Source: CAZILN01 sp964540005 (GTDB taxonomy: Bacteria > Bacteroidota > Bacteroidia > Bacteroidales > SM23-62). From it: a stretch of DNA of 16,952 nt. This document shows positions 7,486 to 14,111 of this stretch, in pieces; position 1 is the stretch's first letter; each line of letters starts with the position of its first letter. Both the position numbers and the translations under genes were made by a program. The notes below the pieces were generated by a model. The model was not told the origin of the DNA. It ran no database searches and saw nothing but the letters and a program-made list of their open reading frames with translations. Location of the stretch: NCBI GenBank assembly GCA_964540005.1, contig CAZILN010000045.1, positions 1-16,952 on the forward strand. Direction: 5' to 3'.

Positions 7486-8625
7486 ATGAAAGTACTTGTT
7501 CTTTATGATTATCCTCCCTCCCCCGGAGGACTGGCAACCCAGGGAGATCTGTTGTATAAAGGCTTGCTGGAAATGGGGGTTGACGCCCATGCAGCACATT
7601 TTGAATCCGCCCAGGAAAAAGAATGGTATTATCGCTGGTTTGTGCCGGATATAGTAATAGGAGTGGGATACTGGGGTCATGCACAGCACCTGATCCTGCA
7701 TCCGCAGCGCTATGGTGTGCAGGCAGTGCCCTGGCTGGTGGCAGACGGATACATCGCCAACTATCATGAAGTTCTCAATGCCCTGCCTCTCATCTTTGTC
7801 ACATCCACCTGGGTTAAAGAAATGTACATCAGGGACGGGATAAAGCCGGAAATCATTGAAGTACTTCCGGTCGGATGTAATACAGATGCATTCATCCACA
7901 GGGATATGAATGATCCTAAGATAAGCAGCGTCCGGGATGCCCTGGGTGTTGCCCCTGACCAGATAATGATACTGACTGTCGGGGGCGATGCGGCTTCAAA
8001 GGGGGCGCAGGAGGTTATGCAGGCGCTTGCAATTATTGATAACAGTGCCCCGGACTGGAAATATGTATGCAAGGTATGGCCGCAACCCCGTACTGAGCGA
8101 CAGAACCTGGCAGACCTTCAGCTGGCAACCCAGCTGGGAATAGATAAAAATGTCACCTACACTACCAACCTGATCTCACGCAATTTCATGCCCTATCTGA
8201 TCGGCGCCTGTGATATTTATGCCGCGCCATCCAGGCTTGAAGGATTTGGAATGCCGCAGGTGGAAGCCGGCTCCTGTGAAAAGCCGGTTATAGGGATAAA
8301 CGCAATGGGAATGCTGGATACCCTGGTACATGGAGAAACAGCTTTCCTGGCCAATATTGCCCAGGAAGTGGTTATGAGAGAAACTGTCCTTGATGAAGAA
8401 GGAGAGGAAAAAAAACACAGGGTTGTTTTCAGCAGTCCCAGGACAGTGGATTTCCGTGCCAGCGTGCATGATATCGCCGATTATTTACTGGAACTGATGA
8501 ACAATCCCGGATTGCGGCTGAAAATGGGTAAGGCAGCCAGGGAAAGGGTGGTCACACATTTTGATTACCGCCTGGTTGCAAAAAAATTCGTTGAGATCAT
8601 TAAGGACAGGTTCGGAATTGAATAA
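7486..8625 (+). CDS. GT4-type glycosyltransferase (GT-B fold)
   Basis: The 379-residue cytosolic protein has the two-domain GT-B pattern of family GT4. The N-terminal acceptor domain begins MKVLVLYDYPPSPGG, like the glycine-rich first loop of these enzymes. The C-terminal nucleotide-sugar domain holds a phosphate-binding region (LTVGGDAASKGAQEV, about 163-177) and the EX7E motif, E252 to E260 in SRLEGFGMPQVEAG. These enzymes transfer a sugar from a nucleotide donor with retention. An acidic insertion around residues 305-318 (EEGEEKK) looks like a surface loop. It sits between the PIG-L deacetylase (10 bases upstream) and a GH100-like glycosidase (25 bases downstream). Its N-terminus does not resemble BshA of bacillithiol synthesis. 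Donor and acceptor are unknown. Confidence 0.87.
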   Translation: MKVLVLYDYPPSPGGLATQGDLLYKGLLEMGVDAHAAHFESAQEKEWYYRWFVPDIVIGVGYWGHAQHLILHPQRYGVQAVPWLVADGYIANYHEVLNALPLIFVTSTWVKEMYIRDGIKPEIIEVLPVGCNTDAFIHRDMNDPKISSVRDALGVAPDQIMILTVGGDAASKGAQEVMQALAIIDNSAPDWKYVCKVWPQPRTERQNLADLQLATQLGIDKNVTYTTNLISRNFMPYLIGACDIYAAPSRLEGFGMPQVEAGSCEKPVIGINAMGMLDTLVHGETAFLANIAQEVVMRETVLDEEGEEKKHRVVFSSPRTVDFRASVHDIADYLLELMNNPGLRLKMGKAARERVVTHFDYRLVAKKFVEIIKDRFGIE

Positions 8626-8650
8626 TGGGAACTGAATAAATCAAATACAG

Positions 8651-9841
8651 ATGGATCCCGTCGCAAATAAAAGAATTGATGAGGCCAGGAAGGCAGCATT
8701 GAGGGTTCTAATCCACAATGCCCATGGCCCTTTTATGAAATTACCCCGAACAGCCGGTTGGGGATATCCTGAGCCCTATACCCGGGACCTCCTTATCTCA
8801 TCATTAGGTATAGCCGTTTCAGGAGATAAGATGCTTCTTTCAACAATCCGGAGGGTGCTGGAAACCCTTGCCCTGAACCAATCAGTGCATGGACATATCC
8901 CTTCACTGGTCCATGACAGGAATAACAGGGGGGCAAGCGACTCCACCCCGCTTTTCCTGCTGGCTGCAGGAGTTTACAGGGATACTACAAAAGAGTACGA
9001 TTTTCTCCAGGAAGCGGTTGGCAAAGCCCTGACATGGATGAACTACCAGAGTCCGGCAGACCGCAGCCTGGTGGCACAGCTGCCTACTACCGACTGGAGG
9101 GATGAGCAATGGACCACAGGATATGTTCTTTATGTAAACACGCTGGTATACAGCTACCTGCGTCTATTGGGACAAACCGAAAGAGCTGACCGGATGCTCA
9201 CTGCAATGAGGCATTTTACCATTCCGCAGGAAAAACCGACCAAGCGTGCCGAAGAAGGGTTTGTCGTCCCGCATAAACCATATTTCGCTTTCTGGTCTTA
9301 CAAGATCTATCATAGTGACAGGTTTGACCTGCTTGGCAACAGCCTGGCAATCCTTTCAGGCATTGCCTCCCCTTCCAGGGCGCTGGAAATGATCTCCTGG
9401 ATAGAGGAAGAATGTGAGAAAATGCAACTCAACAAGGATCTTGCAGTCAGCATCCCACCCAATTTTTTCCCTTTCATACGGGAGAAGGATAATGACTGGC
9501 TTCCAAGATATGACATTTACAATCGTCCGGGTGAATACCACAACGGCGGGATCTGGCCGTTTGTCTGCGGTTTTTATGTGGCTGCCCTGGTTGCTGCCGG
9601 CCGGTACAGGCTTGCCGGGGAAAAACTGCTGGCCCTGACAGAACTCATTACTAACGCAAACGGTAAAGAACTGGATTTTGGTTTCAATGAATGGTATAAG
9701 TCCCAGGACGGGAAAGCTATGGGCCAGGACTGGCAGACATGGACTGCTGCCATGTACCTCTATGCCGCCCAATGCGTGGAGGAAAAAAGAACCCCTTTCT
9801 TTGACAGGATACGAAGTGAAGCGAACCATTCAGGTTTCTGA
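8651..9841 (+). CDS. GH100-like (alpha/alpha)6-barrel glycosidase
   Basis: The 396-residue protein lacks a signal peptide and reads as an (alpha/alpha)6-barrel glycosidase. The segments YTRDLL (43-48), TTDWRDEQWTTGY (146-158), YHNGGIWPF (296-304) and NEWYKSQDGKAMGQDWQTW (346-364) parallel the YTRD, YHNGGSWP and PEYYD...QTW blocks of alkaline/neutral invertases (GH100). Similar bacterial proteins are often labelled amylo-alpha-1,6-glucosidase or glycogen debranching protein. E347 aligns with the catalytic glutamate region of GH100, and D148 or D151 are candidates for the partner acid. It is shorter than typical GH100 enzymes. As the last gene of the cassette it would hydrolyse a small glucoside or fructoside inside the cell, perhaps the product of the neighbouring transferase. 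Sucrose, glucosylglycerate and alpha-glucans all remain possible. Confidence 0.7.
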   Translation: MDPVANKRIDEARKAALRVLIHNAHGPFMKLPRTAGWGYPEPYTRDLLISSLGIAVSGDKMLLSTIRRVLETLALNQSVHGHIPSLVHDRNNRGASDSTPLFLLAAGVYRDTTKEYDFLQEAVGKALTWMNYQSPADRSLVAQLPTTDWRDEQWTTGYVLYVNTLVYSYLRLLGQTERADRMLTAMRHFTIPQEKPTKRAEEGFVVPHKPYFAFWSYKIYHSDRFDLLGNSLAILSGIASPSRALEMISWIEEECEKMQLNKDLAVSIPPNFFPFIREKDNDWLPRYDIYNRPGEYHNGGIWPFVCGFYVAALVAAGRYRLAGEKLLALTELITNANGKELDFGFNEWYKSQDGKAMGQDWQTWTAAMYLYAAQCVEEKRTPFFDRIRSEANHSGF

Positions 9842-9877
9842 TCAAAATATGTGAACTTCACATAATATTATTTTGAT
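9841..9877 (+). terminator. Bulged palindrome overlapping the stop codon, probable terminator
   Basis: An outer arm ATCAAAAT (9841-9848) pairs exactly with ATTTTGAT (9870-9877). An inner arm ATGTGAA (9849-9855) pairs with TTCACAT (9857-9863) around a single C. The only interruption is AATATT (9864-9869) on the right side. That makes about 15 base pairs, less whatever the tight apical loop needs. The first base of the palindrome is the last base of the TGA stop of the GH100-like gene. The TTTT within the right arm and the TTT after it fit a terminator, and it also covers the stop of a possible minus-strand mini-gene (9868-10062). Confidence 0.6.
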
Positions 9878-10062
9878 TTCGGCCCGCGATTGTCCTTTCC
9901 GGGATCAATTATGATCCTCTGGTCATTTTTATAATATGGCCTTCCCCCCCTGGCCGGGTACCCTGTTGTTGAACGCGTGAACACATGAACAATAGCTGAG
10001 ATAAACCTGCACAGCAATATCCAGAAGTTATAAGGTAAATATTTGTTGTAACTATTGCTCAT
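9868..10062 (-). CDS. Possible 64-residue small membrane protein
   Basis: An open frame from the ATG at 10062 encodes one hydrophobic segment (about residues 11-28, YNFWILLCRFISAIVHVF) followed by a strongly basic hydrophilic tail (GYPARGGRPYYKNDQR and on). The amino-acid pattern is coherent, and the stop falls inside the palindrome at 9841-9877, as expected for two convergent genes sharing a terminator. There is no homology I recognise, no clear ribosome-binding site and no exact -7 box upstream. It could equally be a chance frame in non-coding DNA. Confidence 0.35.
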   Translation of the reverse strand: MSNSYNKYLPYNFWILLCRFISAIVHVFTRSTTGYPARGGRPYYKNDQRIIIDPGKDNRGPKSK

Positions 10063-10274
10063 TGCTTTATTATAAAGATTCTATAAATATTTTATTTATT
10101 TTGACAGTAATTCCTGAAAAAGTCACACCGCTGCATGAATAATTACACATTCCTGTCCGTATTCATTATCGCTATCCTGGGACTTATTTCCCCTGACCTG
10201 ATGATTACCGGAAGGAAGCAGCATATTGTATCATCTGATTGATCTGCAGTGATCCGCCTGTGAGGAAGCAACTA
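9878..10274. other. Region without a confident gene
   Basis: Between the cassette terminator and the methylglyoxal synthase stop no confident coding region is visible. The stretch holds the possible minus-strand mini-gene, a possible plus-strand 35-codon ORF (10135-10242) and an A/T-rich patch at about 10063-10110 that could hold promoters for either. No tRNA-like cloverleaf, tandem repeat or insertion-sequence end was seen. Confidence 0.5.
10135..10242 (+). CDS. Possible 35-residue hydrophobic peptide
   Basis: ATG at 10135 to TGA at 10240 encodes a short peptide with one hydrophobic stretch (YTFLSVFIIAILGLI, residues 4-18) followed by a polar tail (SPDLMITGRKQHIVSSD). This is the shape of a single-span small membrane protein or a signal-peptide-like peptide. 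An A/T-rich patch lies about 30-70 bases upstream. Such short frames arise by chance, and I recognise no family. Confidence 0.22.
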   Translation: MNNYTFLSVFIIAILGLISPDLMITGRKQHIVSSD

Positions 10275-10751
10275 TTAATCATCTAAGCTAAGATCCCTTT
10301 TAATATATAAACTATAATCCTTCAGAACCGGTTTGTAATTTTGAGCAAATAATGGTGATGATATTATGAAATCAGCAGTAGCCCGGTTACAAGCCGTTGT
10401 AACATTGTAGAGAACGGCAATTCTCAACAGAGCCTTTACATCAACGTCATGCGGCTGCTGCTGCATCGGATCCCAGAGGAAAATAAGAATATCAATTCTG
10501 CCTTCAGCGATCATTGCCCCCAGTTGCTGGTCTCCCCCCAGGGGACCTGACTTAAGTTTTATAATCGAACTCTTCAATTTCATCTGATCCAGGTTCTTGT
10601 TGTTGAGGGCTTCTTCAACCAGTTTCCCCGTTGTTCCTGTACAAATTAATTGATGCTTGCAAAGAATATTATAATTCCATTCAACCCACTCGATCAGATC
10701 TTTTTTTCTGTTATCGTGTGCTACTAATGCTATTCTCTTTTTACTGTCCAT
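10275..10751 (-). CDS. mgsA: Methylglyoxal synthase
   Basis: The 158-residue protein is a typical methylglyoxal synthase, which converts dihydroxyacetone phosphate to methylglyoxal and phosphate in the cytoplasm, bypassing lower glycolysis when phosphate is short. Family residues are all visible: H12 in VAHDNRK, the phosphate-binding SGPLGGDQQ (68-76) with D74 as the likely catalytic base, D94 in LWDP, H101 and D104 in QPHDVDVKALLR, and the closing CNRATADFI (121-129). Length matches the family. It is transcribed alone, with an exact TACTTTTG box 20 bases upstream and repeated TGACC half-sites around it. I would expect growth- or sugar-responsive control, but that is inference. Confidence 0.95.
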   Translation of the reverse strand: MDSKKRIALVAHDNRKKDLIEWVEWNYNILCKHQLICTGTTGKLVEEALNNKNLDQMKLKSSIIKLKSGPLGGDQQLGAMIAEGRIDILIFLWDPMQQQPHDVDVKALLRIAVLYNVTTACNRATADFIISSPLFAQNYKPVLKDYSLYIKRDLSLDD

Positions 10752-10766
10752 ACCTTTTTATTGTTT

Positions 10767-10826
10767 TGACCAAAAGTATGCACTCTGGTCACAATAATAC
10801 CTGTAACCAAACAATAATATGTGACC
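10767..10826. promoter_or_regulatory. Cluster of TGACC half-sites upstream of mgsA
   Basis: TGACC occurs at 10767-10771 inside the palindrome TTTTG-AC-CAAAA (10764-10775). Its reverse complement GGTCA is at 10787-10791, and TGACC again at 10822-10826. The last two extend to the exact inverted pair GGTCAC/GTGACC. Three copies in 60 bases between divergent transcription units suggest an operator, overlapping the mgsA -7 box. Confidence 0.3.
10771..10778 (-). promoter_or_regulatory. Bacteroidota-type -7 box (TACTTTTG) for mgsA
   Basis: Read on the minus strand this is TACTTTTG, an exact match to the TAnnTTTG element of Bacteroidota promoters. It lies 20 bases before the mgsA ATG at 10751, leaving a leader of roughly a dozen bases with AAAAAGG in front of the start. 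A TTG occurs 13 bases upstream, closer than the usual -33 spacing, so the promoter call is moderate. Confidence 0.4.
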
Positions 10827-10885
10827 TTCAGCCAATAAACTGTCGAAAATATAAATCCTTCATCAATCTGAGTCAGATTAACATT

Positions 10886-10987
10886 ATGAAAATACTGGTG
10901 ATTGAAGACGAACCCAAAGTCGTGGAATTCATAAGGAAAGGCCTGGAAGAACAGGGATATGAAACGGAAGTTGCCTATGATGGCCAG
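10886..10987 (+). pseudogene. 5' fragment of an OmpR-type response regulator
   Basis: From the ATG at 10886 the first 34 codons read as the start of a receiver domain: MKILVIEDEPKVVEFIRKGL, followed by a segment ending AYDG. The acidic pair E7-D8 of the phosphorylation pocket is intact. After about 10987 the similarity stops, the frame reads through 11 unrelated codons and ends at 11023. The phosphoacceptor aspartate, the conserved lysine and the whole DNA-binding domain are absent. The complete protein would be about 230 residues, so this is a remnant. Nothing downstream continues it in another frame, which points to a deletion or recombination and not a frameshift. The upstream divergent promoter region may be the original one. 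Confidence 0.75.
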
Positions 10988-11135
10988 TACAACAGGTACT
11001 GCTCCGGGGAATCAGAACACTAAAAGGGCAGAACTCATTTACAAAGCGGATCAAAAGCTTACAAGAGGCATTTACCGCTTTAATGTTTATAATGGAAAAA
11101 AATATATGGGCAGCATGCAGCTGAGGCTGAAATAA
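10980..11135 (+). pseudogene. 3' fragment of an unrelated gene fused to the response-regulator remnant
   Basis: In a frame shifted from the response-regulator remnant, codons from about 10989 to the TAA at 11133-11135 read as a coherent C-terminus (TKRAELIYKADQKLTRG, then IYRFNVYNGKKYMGS, then MQLRLK). It looks like alternating beta strands closing an extracytoplasmic beta-sandwich domain. An ATG at 10980 overlaps the remnant and would give a 51-residue ORF, but that start lies within receiver-domain sequence, so it is probably accidental. I cannot name the parent family. It is most likely the tail of a gene whose 5' part was lost in the same event that truncated the response regulator. Confidence 0.5.
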
Positions 11136-11215
11136 ACCGGCCCAGGTGAAAGCTACGTTTTGCTTACTGATATCATTCATCCGGGATCCTGCAGCTATGA
11201 TTGCGGGATTCCGTG

Positions 11216-11230
11216 ACAGGAATTTCCTGT
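11216..11230. terminator. 15-bp perfect palindrome, possible shared terminator
   Basis: ACAGGAA, a central T, then TTCCTGT are exact reverse complements. The site lies between the end of the 3' gene remnant (11135) and the stop of the convergent secreted-protein gene (11257). A T-rich tract (ttattttt) follows about 17 bases to the right. It is too far for a classical plus-strand intrinsic terminator, so the role is uncertain. Confidence 0.35.
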
Positions 11231-11256
11231 AACCTTCCTGCTGTTATTTTTCCTGC

Positions 11257-11742
11257 TCACTGCTTATCGTAAATCCAGGTCTCTGAGGAATCTCCCATGG
11301 GTCCTCCCTTCACCTCACTCACGATAGAGAGTTGATCCTCTTTCATCGAAAAGCTTGCAGTTACAGTTAAAGTACCCCCATCCTGCATTTCAAAGGTCGT
11401 AGCAATCTTAAGGGTCTTTCCATCCCAGGTAGCAATGGAGATGGTTTCCCTTCCCTGGAATCCTTCATTCTTGCTTTCCGAGCCATCCAGGTTGTATTTG
11501 CTGGTACGTTTATATTCCTCCCCCTGAAAACTGGAAACTGTCTCATAGCTCATCAGTTTTTTATCCTGGCTTATCGTAACCTGCTGGGGAGCAAATGAGA
11601 ATTCGGCATTTAATGTGCTTGCTGATTCATTCAGTTTCCATTTACCTGAAAAATCAGGATTTTTTAAAGCCATTGCAGCAAAGGGAAGTGACACAAGGAT
11701 CATTATGATCATCGCTTTTTGTAAGATCAAATTAGGTTTCAT
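11257..11742 (-). CDS. Small secreted beta-rich protein (lipocalin-like)
   Basis: The 161-residue product starts at the ATG at 11742 with a signal peptide (KAMIIMILVSLPFAAMA, residues 9-25). The longer frame from 11829 adds 29 residues that run into the structured repeat at 11818-11877, so that start is rejected. The mature part opens with the motif DFSGKWKLNESAS and then alternates polar and apolar residues through about eight predicted strands, ending SSETWIYDKQ. Short periplasmic lipocalin- or DUF-type beta barrels in Bacteroidota share the SGxWKLN opening. I cannot assign ligand or function. It is 177 bases downstream of the GH3 gene, on the same strand, and separated from it by the hairpin element, so probably not in the same transcript. 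Confidence 0.75.
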   Translation of the reverse strand: MKPNLILQKAMIIMILVSLPFAAMALKNPDFSGKWKLNESASTLNAEFSFAPQQVTISQDKKLMSYETVSSFQGEEYKRTSKYNLDGSESKNEGFQGRETISIATWDGKTLKIATTFEMQDGGTLTVTASFSMKEDQLSIVSEVKGGPMGDSSETWIYDKQ

Positions 11743-11817
11743 AGTGTTAAGGATTAAGTTGTTTAGATTGAGATATTTCCAGATTATCGAATGTCTGTAA
11801 GTTGAGCCAATTGAAGC

Positions 11818-11877
11818 TCCCCGCCGCAAGCAGCGGGGAACCGAGCTTGCGAGTTCGGCGAAGCCAATTCGCTCGCA
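11818..11877. repeat. GC-rich double hairpin, REP-like element
   Basis: Two stem-loops stand in tandem in otherwise A/T-rich spacer DNA. The first pairs TCCCCGC (11818-11824) with GCGGGGA (11833-11839) around an 8-base loop. The second pairs TGCGAG (11848-11853) with CTCGCA (11872-11877) and contains an inner GGC-GAA-GCC hairpin (11857-11865). Paired GC-rich palindromes of this sort in intergenic spacers are typical of dispersed REP-type elements, and it could also terminate transcription from the GH3 operon. Only one copy is in this window. Confidence 0.5.
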
Positions 11878-11919
11878 GGATTCAAAAATATGTCGAATTT
11901 ATTCATATAATTATAAATC

Positions 11920-14091
11920 CTACCTTGCCTCAAGTATTCCGGTTAGCCGAATATCACTGGATGAGGCTCCTATCATAAGCATCACTTTACCCTGTTCCAG
12001 TTTGAAAGCATTTGATCCTACATCCCAGTACCTGAGTTCGTCGGCTTTCAGAGTAATGCTTACCTTTATGCTCTCTCCTGCCGGAATATGGATTCTCCTA
12101 AATCCTTTTAAAGCCTTCTCTGGCCTTTCTACTTTCGAATCAGGGAAGGCGGCATATAGCTGTACAACTTCATCACTGTTCACTGATCCCGTATTCTTAA
12201 CAGTTACTGAAACCTCAACGTTTTCTCCGTCGCCAACAGATGATTTGCTCAGGCTGAGATCGGAGTATTCAAATGTAGTATAGCTCAGTCCGTGCCCGAA
12301 TACAAAGAGGGGCTCATGCCGGTCATACATATATGTCCGGCCATTCCTTATGTTGTATTCGAGTATGGGTGGCAACTCATCTATAGATGCTGACCAGGTT
12401 TGTACCAGGCGACCTGCCGGGCTCTCTTTCCCGAACAAAATATCTGCCACGCCGTTGCCCAGTTCCTGGCTTGACTGGCTTACATGCAGGATGGCCGGGA
12501 CATGTTCCTTTGACCAGGGAATGGCATACGGAAAGCTGGATACCAGAATGAGCACCGTATTGGGATTGGCTGCTTTCACCAGTTTTACCAGGTCTTCCTG
12601 TTCCAGTGAGATGGCCTGCCGATCCACTGCTTCACGCCCGTCACTGGCTACATGGTTCACACCCCAGCCCAGTCCATAACCCAGGGGGTGGTTCCCCACA
12701 CAGACAATAGCTACATCCGCTTTACCGGCTGCAGTCACCGCCGAATCTGCCATATTGCTGGCAGTAAACAACACTTCCGCCTGATCACCAACTGCTTCCC
12801 TGATCCCGTCCAGGACAGATACTTTATATGGAGGGGTGCCTGCATACCAGTCTGAAATTACCAGGTCTGCACTCGGACCAATGACTGCAACAGAAGTCAG
12901 CTCATCTAATCTCAGGGGCAGGATCCCGTCATTTTTTAAAAGGACCACTGATTTAGCAGTGGCTTTCCTGGCCAATTCCATGGCTTCCGGTTTTGTCCAT
13001 GGCCTGATAGTATCGGTTATACCTATTTCCGTATAGGGATTGTCCTTACCCTCATCCATTAGTCCCAGCTTGAGCATAACCCGGAGAGTACCCTTTAGCA
13101 CCTGGTCTATTTCTGCTTCATTGATTAAGCCCTTTTCAAGTGCCTGGTCCAGGTACGGCCTGTAACGGTCAAGGAACATGTTAATCCCGGAATGTATACA
13201 ACCGGCCGCTGCTTCCGCCAGATCCGGGTAGTAATGATGGGAATTTACCAGCAGCGCAAAGGCGCCTCCGTCGGTACAGATGATCCCGTTCTGTCCCCAC
13301 ATATCAACAGTGACTTCCTTGAGTACAGGATGTACGGTACAGGGGATGCCATTATATTTGTTATAGGCGGCCATGTAAGCGCGGGAGCCACCCTCCACCA
13401 CTCCTTTATAAAAAGGGTAGGAATAATATTCATGGAAGAGGCGGTCATCAAAATCAGAAGAATTTACTACCCGGTCGTTTTCGTTGCTGTTCGCCAGGAA
13501 ATGTTTCATAAGGGATGCCGATTCCCAGTATCGGGGGTCATCCCCCTGCAGCCCCTTCACATAGGCCGCAGTCATTACGCCTGCAAGGTATGCATCTTCC
13601 CCGTAACACTCTTCGGTACGGCCCCAGCGTATATCTCTTCCCAGGTCCGCATTGGGTGCAAAGATTATCAGGCCGGCGCTTTTGTACCTGGAATTCTGCG
13701 CCAGGTAACGAATTTCATAGGCTTCCCAGGCAGCCAGCTGCTGATGAAGCTCAGGATCCCACATCTGGGCCAGGCCGATTGCCTGGGGAAAAGTAGTCGT
13801 AGGTGCGGCACCTTTACCCTTGACTGCCCAGTTAGCCGGACCGCTCAGTGCCAGGCCATGGAGTCCTTCCACGGTACGCGTACCCTTAACATCCAGCCTG
13901 GGTATACCCGGGAGACGGGGAGAAAGATGGGCGATTTTCTCCTCAAGTGTCATAAGGGAGATCAGGTTATCCAGGCGTTCATCGTCGGATAATTCCGTGT
14001 TCTGAAATGGATGCTCCTGTGCGCCTGCCAGGTTTGAAATCAGCAGGAAACAGAGGAATGCCAAAACTGATTTTACAGATGTTCTTTTCAT
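11920..14091 (-). CDS. Secreted GH3 beta-glucosidase/beta-xylosidase
   Basis: The 723-residue protein has a signal peptide (VLAFLCFLLISNLAGAQ) and full GH3 architecture. The N-terminal barrel carries NADLGRDIRWGRTEECYGED (148-167), the K196-H197 pair in LMKHFLAN, and the nucleophile D274 in IICTDGGAF. The C-terminal alpha/beta domain carries the likely acid/base E543 in SQELGNG. A fibronectin-III-like domain spans about 630-715. GH3 enzymes release terminal beta-linked glucose or xylose, usually in the periplasm. The TDGG around the nucleophile is closer to the SDCGA form of xylosidase-type members than to the SDW form of common glucosidases. It starts 20 bases after the esterase stop, so it is the last gene of the GH97-esterase-GH3 run. 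The sugar specificity is open. Confidence 0.93.
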   Translation of the reverse strand: MKRTSVKSVLAFLCFLLISNLAGAQEHPFQNTELSDDERLDNLISLMTLEEKIAHLSPRLPGIPRLDVKGTRTVEGLHGLALSGPANWAVKGKGAAPTTTFPQAIGLAQMWDPELHQQLAAWEAYEIRYLAQNSRYKSAGLIIFAPNADLGRDIRWGRTEECYGEDAYLAGVMTAAYVKGLQGDDPRYWESASLMKHFLANSNENDRVVNSSDFDDRLFHEYYSYPFYKGVVEGGSRAYMAAYNKYNGIPCTVHPVLKEVTVDMWGQNGIICTDGGAFALLVNSHHYYPDLAEAAAGCIHSGINMFLDRYRPYLDQALEKGLINEAEIDQVLKGTLRVMLKLGLMDEGKDNPYTEIGITDTIRPWTKPEAMELARKATAKSVVLLKNDGILPLRLDELTSVAVIGPSADLVISDWYAGTPPYKVSVLDGIREAVGDQAEVLFTASNMADSAVTAAGKADVAIVCVGNHPLGYGLGWGVNHVASDGREAVDRQAISLEQEDLVKLVKAANPNTVLILVSSFPYAIPWSKEHVPAILHVSQSSQELGNGVADILFGKESPAGRLVQTWSASIDELPPILEYNIRNGRTYMYDRHEPLFVFGHGLSYTTFEYSDLSLSKSSVGDGENVEVSVTVKNTGSVNSDEVVQLYAAFPDSKVERPEKALKGFRRIHIPAGESIKVSITLKADELRYWDVGSNAFKLEQGKVMLMIGASSSDIRLTGILEAR

Positions 14092-14111
14092 TATCCCAGG
14101 TTATTGATCAG

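Noticed and set aside
6840..8625. PIG-L plus GT4 as bacillithiol genes bshB/bshA
   Set aside because: The GT4 N-terminus lacks the BshA-type opening and no BshC-like gene is nearby, so only the general logic is shared.
10631..10885. Upstream extension of the response-regulator frame to 10631
   Set aside because: It runs antisense through the mgsA start region and only joins the receiver sequence at the ATG at 10886.
11743..11829. Longer start for the small secreted protein at 11829
   Set aside because: The extension runs into the hairpin element and hides the signal peptide that starts at 11742.
13192..13992. A 266-residue plus-strand frame opposite the GH3 gene
   Set aside because: It lies wholly inside a well-supported GH3 gene and its translation shows no domain or leader; it is a shadow frame.
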